DNA from: Candidatus Paceibacterota bacterium
GTDB lineage: Bacteria; Actinomycetota; Actinomycetes; Nanopelagicales; Nanopelagicaceae
NCBI GenBank assembly: GCA_035530615.1
Contig: DATKUL010000003.1
Location: 186,001-250,000 of the forward strand
Reading direction: 5' to 3'
DNA length: 64,000 bases
In this document: positions 41,433-50,582 of the stretch, piece after piece
How the letters are laid out: each line of letters starts with the position of its first letter
Numbering within the stretch: the stretch's first letter is position 1
Program-made: the position numbers and the translations under genes
Notes under the pieces: generated by a model
Databases searched by the model: none
The model's input: only the letters and a program-made list of their open reading frames with translations
What the model was told of the DNA's origin: nothing

Positions 41433-43808
41433 CTAGGGTCTAACTAGGCTTATTTTACCTGCGACCGAAACCACCGCATAGCGCACCTTATTGACTCTCA
41501 CCCAAGCACTATCTTGGGTGAGAGTGCCTCGTACATTTGAAATAAGGTGAATAGAGTTTTTAGCTCCGGCGGAACTGAGATCGGCAGCGCATAGCCGACT
41601 CTGACATCCAAAAATTAAGGTTCGAGTATCAATACTGAGTTGGGCGTTTGGGAGTCCATAATTCTCGGTTGTGAGTGTCACGGGAAGCGTCGGGTCGGAA
41701 ACATTGTCCCATCGGATTTGAGTCGGTTGTGGAATTGAGATTCGGCTGGCGGTAAGCCAACTCGCAATGACACCCGCAGCCGTCTTATTGAGGGAGACTC
41801 CATAACCTGCAACAGCAATCGCGCCGTTAGAGGCATCCAAAGTTCGGTAGTTCCACTGTGGCGAATTTCCTGCTCTAGTTGCAAGTCGGACTTCACCAGC
41901 GATGACCTGTTTCTGTTGATTGACTTGGAGTACCGAGTCGTAGAGGACACTTACTTTAGAGCCTACGGCGACGGCACTTAAATGAGTACCAACATCGCCA
42001 GTGGTTCGATTGTCAGTCTTTCTATCGCCGTCAACTAGCTCGTATGCCCATTTTCCAGTCACCCCTTTGAACGCACCAAGCAGAATTCCTTGCGTTTCAT
42101 CGCGATAGAAAACCTGTAGGCCAATTGCAGTACTCGCACACGCATTGCTAATGCTTACATCGCTTGCGGTCCTAACTCTGTTTGGCTGATCGTATGGTTG
42201 AACGATGGGTCCATTTCCATCGACGATCTCAAACTTGAATTTGTTGCCGTCGTATGTTGCATGGCGCAAATCATCATCTACGAGATCGGAATAGAAAATG
42301 TGTAATGTCTGATTTCGATTGCTCCCACTTACACAAACTGAGACGGGCCCAGATGTGTCGTGAACCGTTCTCCCGAGTGTGCCACCTCGCCCATCAACCG
42401 TGATCTTTCTCCAGATTTTGCCAGTCCAGAGGGCCAATTTGAGATTCTTCCTTGTGCTCGATGTATAAACAATTGCGGGTTGAGATCTAAAAAGTGTGGA
42501 AGCTATGTGCTTTCCGTCAGAACCTGCATCCAAAATAGTCGCCTTCCACGCGGTTTGTGGTGTGACTGGATTTGTCTGGACCGTTTCGGATTGTCCTAGA
42601 TCGTTCTTTGCGAAGATGGAGAAGCTGTAGGTAACGCCATTTTTTAGCCCAGAGACAAAAACCGGACTTGATGTGGTGGTAATTTGCTCGCCCGTTTTCT
42701 CGTTTCTGATCCCGTATTCGGCTATTTGGGCGCGACGCACATTGGCGGGCAGATCGAAAGTTATGATCGTCGAACGGTCTCCAACCAACGCAGAGGGATT
42801 TTGTGGAGGAAGCGGAATTGCGCTGGGGATACCGGCGGGTGGTTTATTTCTTAAGTCCGTGAGCATGGCGACTAACAATGGACCAGGATCGTGAAAGACC
42901 TCACCCGATCCTAAATCGGGAGTCATGATTGCATTTTGCGAGGAGGCAAAAGTTGCTTCATCAAGATGGCTAACAGAAGATCCGACTTCATACCGAGATG
43001 GAGTGTAAAGAAGCGGCTTCACACCATTATTCGCCGCGATTCCTAACGGTCCAGACCACACGAGAGTATTCGTAAGTGCGATTCCTAAGTCATGCGAGGG
43101 GGATTGGAAGTCGGAAAGCCGTTGGCCGTCCAGGGTTTGCGCGTAGGCATCAAAGGCAGTTGGCTGATCGAGGATTCCATACTTGAAATATGGATCGAAC
43201 GCATTCGTGGAGAGGAAACCTAGCCCGTGGCCAAGTTCGTGGATAAAGACGGATTCCAAGTCATATTCAGTTTTCGTTGGTGCGCCATCGTTGCGCATGT
43301 CCCAAGCCGCATCTGAGTTTGCCTGGATGACTATCTCTGGGTTTGCTGGGTCCAAATCTTTGCCCGCAATTGCATTTGCTAGAGCTGAGGGATACCAGAG
43401 GGTTGCATCCGGTGTGTTTTCAAAATTCGAGAAATAGTTGCCGGGACGCGCGCTCCCCAGAATTCCAGAAGAGGACGAGCGACCCCAAGTTGCGTCCACC
43501 AAAATTGGGACACTTGATGCGAAATTCGCCGACCAGGTATCGATTGCGGCTTGTACATCTCTCTTAGCCCACTCAGGGAAATTGTTGTAGGTGACGACGA
43601 AATTGCTCTGCTTCTCCAGGTTGGTACTTGAAGTTTTCGCTGCGGTTGCATATGTGGTTGCAGATCCTGCGTACGTGTGCCCCCAAATAGTGGATGGGAT
43701 TTCATGAAAGGCAGACAGCGCAGGAGCAGAGGGGGCGCTTACGAACCCAGCAAGTACCGCCACAAGAGCAAAGCTGATGCGGATTCGGTTACGTAGGTCA
43801 GTTTTCAT
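41433..43808 (-). CDS. Large secreted metalloprotease-like protein with Fn3 domain
   Basis: A 791-residue exported protein. It has a signal peptide (about 1-32) and a zinc-protease-like domain (about 70-330) with HELGHGLGFLS at 190-200 and a Met-turn-like NAIMTPD near 297. The place of the third metzincin ligand is Ser (S200), not His or Asp. A fibronectin type III domain follows (about 340-430: GDRSTIITFDLP, YSFSIFAKNDLGQSETV). The C-terminal half (about 440-790) is beta-rich and propeller-like. It may degrade extracellular protein, but activity is uncertain. Confidence 0.75.
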   Translation of the reverse strand: MKTDLRNRIRISFALVAVLAGFVSAPSAPALSAFHEIPSTIWGHTYAGSATTYATAAKTSSTNLEKQSNFVVTYNNFPEWAKRDVQAAIDTWSANFASSVPILVDATWGRSSSSGILGSARPGNYFSNFENTPDATLWYPSALANAIAGKDLDPANPEIVIQANSDAAWDMRNDGAPTKTEYDLESVFIHELGHGLGFLSTNAFDPYFKYGILDQPTAFDAYAQTLDGQRLSDFQSPSHDLGIALTNTLVWSGPLGIAANNGVKPLLYTPSRYEVGSSVSHLDEATFASSQNAIMTPDLGSGEVFHDPGPLLVAMLTDLRNKPPAGIPSAIPLPPQNPSALVGDRSTIITFDLPANVRRAQIAEYGIRNEKTGEQITTTSSPVFVSGLKNGVTYSFSIFAKNDLGQSETVQTNPVTPQTAWKATILDAGSDGKHIASTLFRSQPAIVYTSSTRKNLKLALWTGKIWRKITVDGRGGTLGRTVHDTSGPVSVCVSGSNRNQTLHIFYSDLVDDDLRHATYDGNKFKFEIVDGNGPIVQPYDQPNRVRTASDVSISNACASTAIGLQVFYRDETQGILLGAFKGVTGKWAYELVDGDRKTDNRTTGDVGTHLSAVAVGSKVSVLYDSVLQVNQQKQVIAGEVRLATRAGNSPQWNYRTLDASNGAIAVAGYGVSLNKTAAGVIASWLTASRISIPQPTQIRWDNVSDPTLPVTLTTENYGLPNAQLSIDTRTLIFGCQSRLCAADLSSAGAKNSIHLISNVRGTLTQDSAWVRVNKVRYAVVSVAGKISLVRP

Positions 43809-43856
43809 ATTGGGAAAAGGTATCAGGATGAGAGGGTGCCGCGATCGTGGGCTACA

Positions 43857-43880
43857 GTGCTATTAGTGGTGCTATTAGAG
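43857..43880 (+). repeat. 12-bp tandem duplication upstream of the glutaredoxin-like gene
   Basis: GTGCTATTAGTG is followed directly by GTGCTATTAGAG (11 of 12 identical). It lies in the 98-bp gap between the divergent metalloprotease and glutaredoxin-like genes. TACAGT (43853-43858) could be a -10. Confidence 0.55.
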
Positions 43881-43906
43881 GCGGCGTTGGTCGCTCAGAA
43901 AGGTCG

Positions 43907-44164
43907 ATGATGCGTCCTCTCGTAACTGTTTACGGCCGGCATGGCTGCCATCTCTGTGAAGTTGCTGTCAGTACGCTGGAATTACTACAAAATGAAAGAG
44001 AATTTGATATAGAAGAGCGGTTCATTGACGGGGATGTTGCTCTGGAGAAAGCCTATGGCGAGCAAGTACCGGTGATTCATATTGACGGCGAGCATCACGA
44101 TTTTTTCCGAGTCGACCCAGATAGATTCAAATCTTCCCTTGATAAACGTCGTCGGCATCAATAA
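43907..44164 (+). CDS. Glutaredoxin-like thiol protein
   Basis: An 85-residue thioredoxin-fold protein of the glutaredoxin 2-like family. VTVYGRHGCHLCEVAVSTL has the CxxC redox pair (C14, C17) and VPVIHIDGEHH is the cis-proline strand. AAAGG precedes the paired ATG ATG (43907/43910). A longer frame from GTG 43847 would include the tandem repeat and is rejected. Its last 38 bp overlap the XPB gene tail to tail. The partner protein is unknown. Confidence 0.82.
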   Translation: MMRPLVTVYGRHGCHLCEVAVSTLELLQNEREFDIEERFIDGDVALEKAYGEQVPVIHIDGEHHDFFRVDPDRFKSSLDKRRRHQ

Positions 44165-45776
44165 TTCGATACGAGTATCCCTGCTCGGAGAGAAAGCGTT
44201 GACGATTCTGGGCAAAGTCTTGATCGATAGTGTCACGTGAAACCAGGGAGTAAAATCGTGCGGTCCGCCCATCTGGCTTAGGACGCAGAATTCTGCCAAG
44301 GCGTTGTGCCTCTTCTTGTCTTGATCCAAATGCACCGGAGACTTGAATAGCCACCGTTGCATCCGGTAAGTCGATGGAAAAGTTTGCTACTTTCGAAACG
44401 ACAAGGCATTTGATTTCGCCTTTCCGAAATAGGTTAAAAAGTCGTTCACGCTCTTTAATAGGTGTCTCACCCTTAATGAGTGGTACGTCAAGTACCTCTG
44501 CGAGCTCATCAAGTTGGTCGATGTACTGCCCGATAACAAGTACTTGGTCATTGGCGTGGTGCTTGGCCAATTCTTCGACAACCTTCCTTTTGGTCACGGT
44601 TGTCGAGCAGCGACGGTATCGATTCTCCGGTTCGGATGTTGCGTAGGCAATTCGTTCAGCTTCAGTCAGTGTCACTCGAACTTCAATACATTCGGCCGGC
44701 GCGATGTACCCTTGAGCTTCGATCTCTTTCCAAGGTACGTCATATCTCTTTGGTCCGATCAGTGAAAATACTTCACCTTCTAGTCCATCTTCGCGAACGA
44801 GGGTCGCCGTAAGTCCAAGGCGGCGACGCGACTGGATATCGGCGGTGAAACGGAAAATAGGGGCGGGCAGAAGGTGGACTTCGTCATAAATAATTAGTCC
44901 CCAGTCGTGAGTATCGAAAAGATCAAGGTGGGCGTAGACGCCATTCTTTTTCTTCGTCATCACTTGGTAAGTGGCAATTGTGACTGGGCGGATTTCCTTT
45001 TTGGATCCGGAATACTCTCCGATTTCATCGTCGTTCAGGGTGGTTCGCAGAAGAAGCTCTTCGCGCCATTGACGAGCCGCGATCGTATTGGTGACAAGAA
45101 TAAGAGTGGTTGCTTTTGCATGCGCCATGGCGGCAGCGCCAACAATGGTCTTTCCTGCACCGCAGGGGAGTACAACTACGCCTGAACCGCCGTGCCAGAA
45201 GCCTTCTGCCGCGAGCATTTGGTATGGACGAACTTTCCATCCGTCTTCGACGAGTGCAATCTCATGGGCCTGCCCATCGACGTATCCTGCGAAATCCTCG
45301 GCTGGCCATCCAAGTCGCAAGAGCGCCTGCTTGATATGACCGCGCTGACTGGCATGTACGCAGGTTGTTTGCGGGTCAATTCTGGCGCCCAGCAAAGGGG
45401 CAATCTTCTTTGCGCGGATCACTTCTTCTAGTACCGCGGTGTCCGTGGTTACGAGAATAAGTCCATGTACTGGGTCTGCTTCCAGACGCAAACGGCCATA
45501 TCGCGACATTGTCTCTGCAACATCGACAAGAATGGAATGAGGCACCGCGTAGCGAGAGTACTTAATGAGAGTGTCGATCACTTGTTCTGCGTCATGCCCA
45601 GCTGCACGGGCATTCCACAATCCAAGCGAAGTTAGCCGATACGTATGAATGTGCTCGGGCGAACGTTCTAACTCTGCAAATGGTGCGATAGCGCGGCGGC
45701 ACTCAGTGCTTAAAGGATGATCGATATCAAGGAGAAGAGTTTTATCGCTCTGGACGATTAGTGGTCCATCACTCAT
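44127..45776 (-). CDS. XPB/Ssl2-type DNA helicase
   Basis: A 549-residue superfamily 2 helicase like eukaryotic and actinobacterial XPB (ERCC3), probably acting in DNA repair or transcription. The N-terminal damage-recognition-like region is at 1-175. Motif I is LPCGAGKTIVG (about 203), motif Ia VTNTIAARQWREE, DEVH box IIYDEVHLLP (about 296), motif III GLTATLVREDGLE and motif VI QRLGRILRPKPDG. Start at 45776 (MSDGPL) overlaps the M20 peptidase stop by 8 bp; the longer frame lacks family similarity. Confidence 0.93.
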   Translation of the reverse strand: MSDGPLIVQSDKTLLLDIDHPLSTECRRAIAPFAELERSPEHIHTYRLTSLGLWNARAAGHDAEQVIDTLIKYSRYAVPHSILVDVAETMSRYGRLRLEADPVHGLILVTTDTAVLEEVIRAKKIAPLLGARIDPQTTCVHASQRGHIKQALLRLGWPAEDFAGYVDGQAHEIALVEDGWKVRPYQMLAAEGFWHGGSGVVVLPCGAGKTIVGAAAMAHAKATTLILVTNTIAARQWREELLLRTTLNDDEIGEYSGSKKEIRPVTIATYQVMTKKKNGVYAHLDLFDTHDWGLIIYDEVHLLPAPIFRFTADIQSRRRLGLTATLVREDGLEGEVFSLIGPKRYDVPWKEIEAQGYIAPAECIEVRVTLTEAERIAYATSEPENRYRRCSTTVTKRKVVEELAKHHANDQVLVIGQYIDQLDELAEVLDVPLIKGETPIKERERLFNLFRKGEIKCLVVSKVANFSIDLPDATVAIQVSGAFGSRQEEAQRLGRILRPKPDGRTARFYSLVSRDTIDQDFAQNRQRFLSEQGYSYRIIDADDVYQGKI

Positions 45777-46851
45777 GAAGCAACACTTTAATAAATTGGT
45801 GGAGGAATTCGCTCCGTGTCGAAAATTCTTTGACGCTAGCCCACTCGTCCTTGGCGTGCGCCCCCGACCCCACAGCACCTAAACCATCGAGTACATTGGC
45901 ACCAGCAGCTGCGGCGAAGTTTCCATCGCTGGCACCACCAACACTCGCAGCTCCGAGTTCGAAGCCCATCTCCTTGGCAACTTTTGCGGCAAGTTCATAC
46001 AAAGATTTAGTGGAAGCTGGCTCAAGAGGCGGACGATTGAGGCCGCCGGAAATCTCAATCCGCGCGTTCGAATTCTGGGGCGTAAGTGTGCGGATAGCTT
46101 GGTCGATGCGGATTAATTCTGCATTTGAGTAGGACCTAATATCGACATCGAGGGTTGCTAGATCAGGGACGGTATTTGTGGTGTTGCCCGCGCGAAGGAC
46201 AGTAGGTACAACCGTTGTTCCGTGTGACGGGTTTTCTAGAGCTGCCATCTGCAGAACAATCGAGGCCATTTCGGTAGTGGCGTTAATTCCCTTTTCCGGT
46301 TCGAGACCGGCGTGCGCTGCCCTGCCATGCACGGATATTTGGTACATAGACGTGCCTTTTCGGCCAATTTTGACCTTTCCATCAACTGAGGCCTCCAGCA
46401 CGAGTACCGCTTGTGCTGATCGAGAGATTTCCTCAATCATTTCTCGAGATGTCGCACTGCCCGTTTCTTCATCCGTTGTCGCAACGAGGGCAATCGAGCC
46501 GTCCACTCCGCGCAGTGCAAAGAGCGCCTGGATAAATCCCGCTTTCATATCGAAAATTCCCGGACCCCGCGCGACATCCCCGGTTACGTCCCAGAGTGGT
46601 TGGAAAGAGCCCTTGGGCCAGACGGTATCCAGGTGTCCCAGTAGGACAACTTGTGGCTTTTCATTCCCCCACCAGAAGACAGGACGTCCTTTTACGCTGC
46701 GAATTCGGGCGGGCTTGCCGAGAACTCGCAAGGCAATATCGCTGGCGACTTGTACTACTTCAGAACAGGCCGCAAGATCTTCGCTGGGGGACTCGCAGCG
46801 CACCAATGTTTCTAGTTCGGTCAGCATGGAAGCACTACTCATGGGCGCCAT
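45769..46851 (-). CDS. M20 family metallopeptidase
   Basis: A 360-residue zinc-dependent exopeptidase of the ArgE/DapE/CPG2 family. VVLLGHLDTVWP and GPGIFDMKAGF hold the first metal ligands, ATTDEETGS the catalytic and metal glutamates. The dimerisation insert includes VHGRAAHAG, and GGASDGNFAAAAGANVLDG carries the last ligand region. No signal peptide. The substrate may be a glutamate- or peptide-type amide. It is wedged between the XPB helicase (8-bp overlap) and its usual partner gene. Confidence 0.88.
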   Translation of the reverse strand: MAPMSSASMLTELETLVRCESPSEDLAACSEVVQVASDIALRVLGKPARIRSVKGRPVFWWGNEKPQVVLLGHLDTVWPKGSFQPLWDVTGDVARGPGIFDMKAGFIQALFALRGVDGSIALVATTDEETGSATSREMIEEISRSAQAVLVLEASVDGKVKIGRKGTSMYQISVHGRAAHAGLEPEKGINATTEMASIVLQMAALENPSHGTTVVPTVLRAGNTTNTVPDLATLDVDIRSYSNAELIRIDQAIRTLTPQNSNARIEISGGLNRPPLEPASTKSLYELAAKVAKEMGFELGAASVGGASDGNFAAAAGANVLDGLGAVGSGAHAKDEWASVKEFSTRSEFLHQFIKVLLHE

Positions 46852-46893
46852 TCTTCCCTATCTTGGCTGGAATTGAAGACTCGACTGGGGTAC

Positions 46894-49089
46894 TCAAAGT
46901 GGGGCAACGCCAGTTATGCGCGGAATTCGAAAGGTTTGAATCTCGCCGGTGCCGTGATCGCGCGCAATAAGGGAGCCGGCGCTGATGCTCAGCGGATCAA
47001 TGATCCGGTGCGTCACAGCTCCGTTGTTATCGGCATATCCGATGGAGAGAGTTCGAGTTTCCTTTATAAATGTGTTGAGGAGATCCAAGGTCTCATTTGC
47101 GCTCGTTCTTGGAAGCGAGCCGAGGGCGTCGGCCGCAATTTTCCGAAGTGAATTCTGCTTATGACTTGATCGCTCTCCTGCACGCAGTGAGCGGAGCGCT
47201 GCTAGGAGTGCCTCCTCCGCGGGATTTTCGATATCCCCCATCACTCTTGGTGGACGAGGTTTTGACTTGGCGCGATTGAGGCGCTGGCCAGTGAGAAGAA
47301 TTCCCGAACCAGATTCCGCAGCTGGTAAATACCCTGCCAGACGAAGAGCTGGAACTATTTCATTTGCTTCAAGATCACAGACCAGAACTTCGGGTGCAAT
47401 CCGACGAAGTGGTAATCCTTCGAGTTTCTTGTCGCTAAGAATTTGCGTGATGAGAGTCGGGTCTTCGCAGCGCAGGTATGCACTTGTATTGCCGACACGG
47501 AGACGACCATGTCGTTTAGAGACATCTGTAATGAGGTAATCAAGTGGTTGTGGAAGGGGAGTTTTCGAGCATTTCCTTAGGAAGTCTTTGATTTCTTCCC
47601 CAGTCCGGCCATGATCTAGTCCTCGCCTAATCGACGTTTCGCTAAATCGATAGACGGTGGCGCCGCCGCGACTTTCAATATCAGCGATGGAATCGAGAAT
47701 TCGCGCGATCTCAATTTCCAGGCGGCCAGGCGCTATTGCGGTGTTGTCTGCCTGGATGAGAATGTGATCAATGGATTTTGGTAAATCTTTATCAATCTCA
47801 AGTTCGCTATCTGCTTGGAGAAGTCGCACGCCATATCGTGAAATGACGCCTTGTCCAGTTATTCCGAGCCACTCAGCTTCACGAACTGTCCATCGAACCA
47901 AATCGGCCTGTATGGAGGAATTTCGGCGCGAAGGTGCCAACCATTTGGCCAGAGCGAGGAGACTTTCCATGTCGGGAGATATGCCGGGATGATCGTTTAG
48001 GATCCCAAGAGTAGTTCTCCGAGCACTTGCCGCATTGATGCGATCTAGTTCTGGACCGAGTGCAGCGATGTTCTTTGACTCCACCCTCCCAATGAGTCCG
48101 CTGACCCGTGAGGTTAGTAGCCAGAGTGAAATCAGATTGCGCCAACGACTTTGTGGACTCTGCGTGAGCCAGAGATCAAAAGCGTGAGTGGGGAGTATTC
48201 GATCGTCTGTGTCGATAACAACAAGTCCACCGAGATAGACGAGTTCTGCGACGAACGCAGCGCAATCTTCATCAACTCCCAGGTGCTGTGCTGTTGCTCT
48301 GAGGTCACGGACGCCCAAGCCTCCGGCACGCAATGCACTAGGTGGCTCCTCCGACCAGAAATTGAGAATCTCTTCGCACCAGCGAAGCAGAGTTGCAATA
48401 TTGGCGATTGCCGCACGATCAACCGCTTTCTGTTCGATCTTCTTTCCGTTGAGAATCGGTGGATTTGGCACGGGGTTCTTATGGATTTTCCCACCGCGTA
48501 AATAGAGGGCCACATTACGAGGGAGCACAACGGTGCGTTGGTCCAGCGGTATGAGGAAATTCTCTTTTAACAACCAGGCAATACCCGGCCCTGGGTTGCG
48601 AATGTCACCCACGCTTCCGCGTGGTGGCCCCCAGGTCAGTCGTTCTAGAACCTTTTTCGATGCCTCTGGCGCTTCATCCAACTTCTTCATCGATAGTTTC
48701 GCCATGGAAGCGGGACCGAGTCCAGCAGGTTCGTTGCCTAGTACATCTCTTAAAGTGCTGGGTAGACGCAGACCGTCCTTGGATTTGTAGATAAGGCCCA
48801 TTGCGATGAGGTGAGGAATGACAAATTTGGCAGAGGTATCTGTGAGAGAGAGTATTTCTTTCTCGGTCATTGGTTCATTAAGGGCGGTGCACGCTTCCAG
48901 AACTTGGAACTGCCACTCATTGAGACTTTCAACTGCACGAGAAAGGCTTGGTGCAGAGTTCGCGCGGATAGCCAATGAAGAGAGTTCAGGGGGGACTGGC
49001 GAGACAATGTCTGGCCGCAGGGCAAACATGGAGAGGAGCGCCGTGTCATCTAGCCCACGGAGGTAGTCAGTAAAGGAGCGCGTTTCCAT
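46894..49089 (-). CDS. XPB-associated protein with Helicase_C_3 domain
   Basis: A 731-residue protein of the actinobacterial family encoded beside XPB. It has N-terminal winged-helix-like segments (about 45-130, FQVLEACTALNEPMTEKEIL), a long helical middle, and near 445-600 the helicase-C-like domain (DHILIQADNTAIAPGRLE to LAGYLPAAES). The C-terminus (about 640-731) ends in a WYL-like strand pattern (LSIGYADNNGAVTHRIIDP). No ATPase motif of its own. It probably binds DNA or assists XPB. Confidence 0.87.
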   Translation of the reverse strand: METRSFTDYLRGLDDTALLSMFALRPDIVSPVPPELSSLAIRANSAPSLSRAVESLNEWQFQVLEACTALNEPMTEKEILSLTDTSAKFVIPHLIAMGLIYKSKDGLRLPSTLRDVLGNEPAGLGPASMAKLSMKKLDEAPEASKKVLERLTWGPPRGSVGDIRNPGPGIAWLLKENFLIPLDQRTVVLPRNVALYLRGGKIHKNPVPNPPILNGKKIEQKAVDRAAIANIATLLRWCEEILNFWSEEPPSALRAGGLGVRDLRATAQHLGVDEDCAAFVAELVYLGGLVVIDTDDRILPTHAFDLWLTQSPQSRWRNLISLWLLTSRVSGLIGRVESKNIAALGPELDRINAASARRTTLGILNDHPGISPDMESLLALAKWLAPSRRNSSIQADLVRWTVREAEWLGITGQGVISRYGVRLLQADSELEIDKDLPKSIDHILIQADNTAIAPGRLEIEIARILDSIADIESRGGATVYRFSETSIRRGLDHGRTGEEIKDFLRKCSKTPLPQPLDYLITDVSKRHGRLRVGNTSAYLRCEDPTLITQILSDKKLEGLPLRRIAPEVLVCDLEANEIVPALRLAGYLPAAESGSGILLTGQRLNRAKSKPRPPRVMGDIENPAEEALLAALRSLRAGERSSHKQNSLRKIAADALGSLPRTSANETLDLLNTFIKETRTLSIGYADNNGAVTHRIIDPLSISAGSLIARDHGTGEIQTFRIPRITGVAPL

Positions 49090-49125
49090 AACCGCTCTAC
49101 ATTAGTGCTTGGGAGAGGTCAGTGT

Positions 49126-49902
49126 TTACCGATCCTTCTCGCGTTTGCCGCGGGGTAGCAGCAAGATGGCGACAGAGGCGACGCGACTAAAGAAAGGACC
49201 GCAGATTCGGTTGATGACGCGTGCCCGTCTGAAATCGTGGATTGGCCACTTTTCGCGGAGGGCGCGAATTCTCAGCACGGCATCAGGATTAATGGCGCTC
49301 GGGTGTCCGACTGCAAGTAGGAGTGGGAGGTCATTATGGCTATCTGAGTAGGCGTAACAATTCGCCAGATCAAATTCACGCTTGATGGCCAACTCTGCAA
49401 TCGCGATTGCCTTCTCTTTGCCGTGTAGAAGATTGCCGGACATTGCACCGGTGTAGACCCCATCCTTAATTTCAGCCCGGCTTCCCAATGCACCAGTGAA
49501 ACCAAGTCTTTCCGATATTAGATGGGCTAAGTCTTGCGGCGCTGCTGTTACGAGCCAGACTTCTTCGTCGTTGCGCAGATGTCTCTGAGCAATATCTATG
49601 GTTCCTTGCCACAAAGCGGGTGAAACGTACTCGTCATAGACCGCTTGGGCCACGAGTGCGATGTCATCAACCTTATGACCGCCAATGAAATCTGTAGCCG
49701 CCTTCTGCCAGCGCTTCATTTCCTCAGGATTCTCTTTACCTGTCATTCGAAAGCGCAGGTTGGCCAGAACAAAGCGTGAGATGTCCGATTTACTGAAGAA
49801 GCCGCGCTGATACATACCGCGACCAAGGAAGTAGAGACTAGATCCCCGTATGAGCGTGTTATCGACATCGAAGAATGCTGCTCTTTTGGGGGTGGGAGCC
49901 AT
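49126..49902 (-). CDS. HAD-IB family phosphatase (SerB-like)
   Basis: A 258-residue phosphatase. The nucleophile motif is FFDVDNTLIRGSS (D12, D14), with motif II in WLVTAAPQ and motif III/IV in HGKEKAIAI and AYSDSHNDLPLL. It belongs to the TIGR01490-like group near proC/bS22 in Actinobacteria; phosphoserine or another small phosphate may be the substrate. A leaderless -10 (TAGGCT, minus) lies 6 nt from the ATG. Confidence 0.88.
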   Translation of the reverse strand: MAPTPKRAAFFDVDNTLIRGSSLYFLGRGMYQRGFFSKSDISRFVLANLRFRMTGKENPEEMKRWQKAATDFIGGHKVDDIALVAQAVYDEYVSPALWQGTIDIAQRHLRNDEEVWLVTAAPQDLAHLISERLGFTGALGSRAEIKDGVYTGAMSGNLLHGKEKAIAIAELAIKREFDLANCYAYSDSHNDLPLLLAVGHPSAINPDAVLRIRALREKWPIHDFRRARVINRICGPFFSRVASVAILLLPRGKREKDR

Positions 49903-49907
49903 GTGCC

Positions 49908-49914
49908 TAGCCTA
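49908..49914. promoter_or_regulatory. Bidirectional -10 heptamer (HAD phosphatase / histidine phosphatase)
   Basis: TAGCCTA. The minus-strand TAGGCT is 6 nt from the HAD ATG. The plus-strand TAGCCT is 6 nt from an in-frame TTG at 49920. A second plus -10, TATGCT (49941-49946), sits 6 nt from the ATG at 49953. Confidence 0.5.
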
Positions 49915-49952
49915 GCGATTTGGAGAAGACGCCAACGCTTTATGCTTTCCCT

Positions 49953-50582
49953 ATGATCTCAAGTGGGGCTTCAAAGGTTCATGTCATTCGTCACGGTGAA
50001 GTAGAAAATCCAAAAAAGATTCTCTATGGTCGCCAATCAGGTTGGCGATTATCTGAGCGCGGTCAGGAAATGGCGCAAACTTTGGGCGAATGGTCCAAAA
50101 GCCTTGATCTTGGCGCGCTCCACGTCTCGCCGCTGGAGCGAGCACAAGAGACCGCGCTACCGATTTCGCAAGCCCACAATCTGCCAATTTCTACGGATGA
50201 AAGATTGATTGAAGCGTCTAATATTTTTGAAGGAGAGCCATTCGGAGTAGGTGATGGCGCGCTGCTGCACCCCAGGGCTTGGCGACATCTCTGGAACCCC
50301 TGGAAACCTTCATGGGGTGAACCCTATGTTGAGCAAGTAAATCGGATGCTGGCCGCTGTTTTCGCTGCCCGCGAAGCTGCCGGCGGGAAAGATGCAATCT
50401 GTGTTTCTCATCAGCTTCCTATTTGGATCCTTCGCAGTTCAATTGAGGGAAGACACATGATCCATGATCCCCGAAAAAGGGAGTGCTCACTTGCCTCCGT
50501 CACAACCATACATTTCGATGACCAGGACATGATTGCGGGAATTAGTTATTCAGAACCAGCGCGTCATCTAGTGAAGAAGTAA
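49953..50582 (+). CDS. Histidine phosphatase family protein
   Basis: A 209-residue phosphoglycerate-mutase-fold protein. VHVIRHGEVENP has the catalytic RHG; RQSGWRLSERGQEMA and VSPLERAQETALPI follow, and ICVSHQLPIWILRS carries the second His. It is the conserved first gene of the actinobacterial cytochrome c maturation operon, although its substrate is unknown. ATG 49953 is taken because TATGCT lies 6 nt upstream. A leaderless TTG at 49920 is an alternative. It overlaps tlpA by 1 bp (TAATG). Confidence 0.88.
   Translation: MISSGASKVHVIRHGEVENPKKILYGRQSGWRLSERGQEMAQTLGEWSKSLDLGALHVSPLERAQETALPISQAHNLPISTDERLIEASNIFEGEPFGVGDGALLHPRAWRHLWNPWKPSWGEPYVEQVNRMLAAVFAAREAAGGKDAICVSHQLPIWILRSSIEGRHMIHDPRKRECSLASVTTIHFDDQDMIAGISYSEPARHLVKK

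Noticed and set aside
41432-41448. CCTAG/CTAGG hairpin between bS22 and the metalloprotease gene as a terminator
   Set aside because: The stem is only 5 bp and the T-run is broken, so it is too weak to call. It also overlaps the metalloprotease stop.
43847-43906. Upstream GTG as the start of the glutaredoxin-like gene
   Set aside because: It would translate the 12-bp tandem repeat into a Gly/Ser-rich leader without family match; the ATG pair at 43907/43910 has AAAGG upstream.
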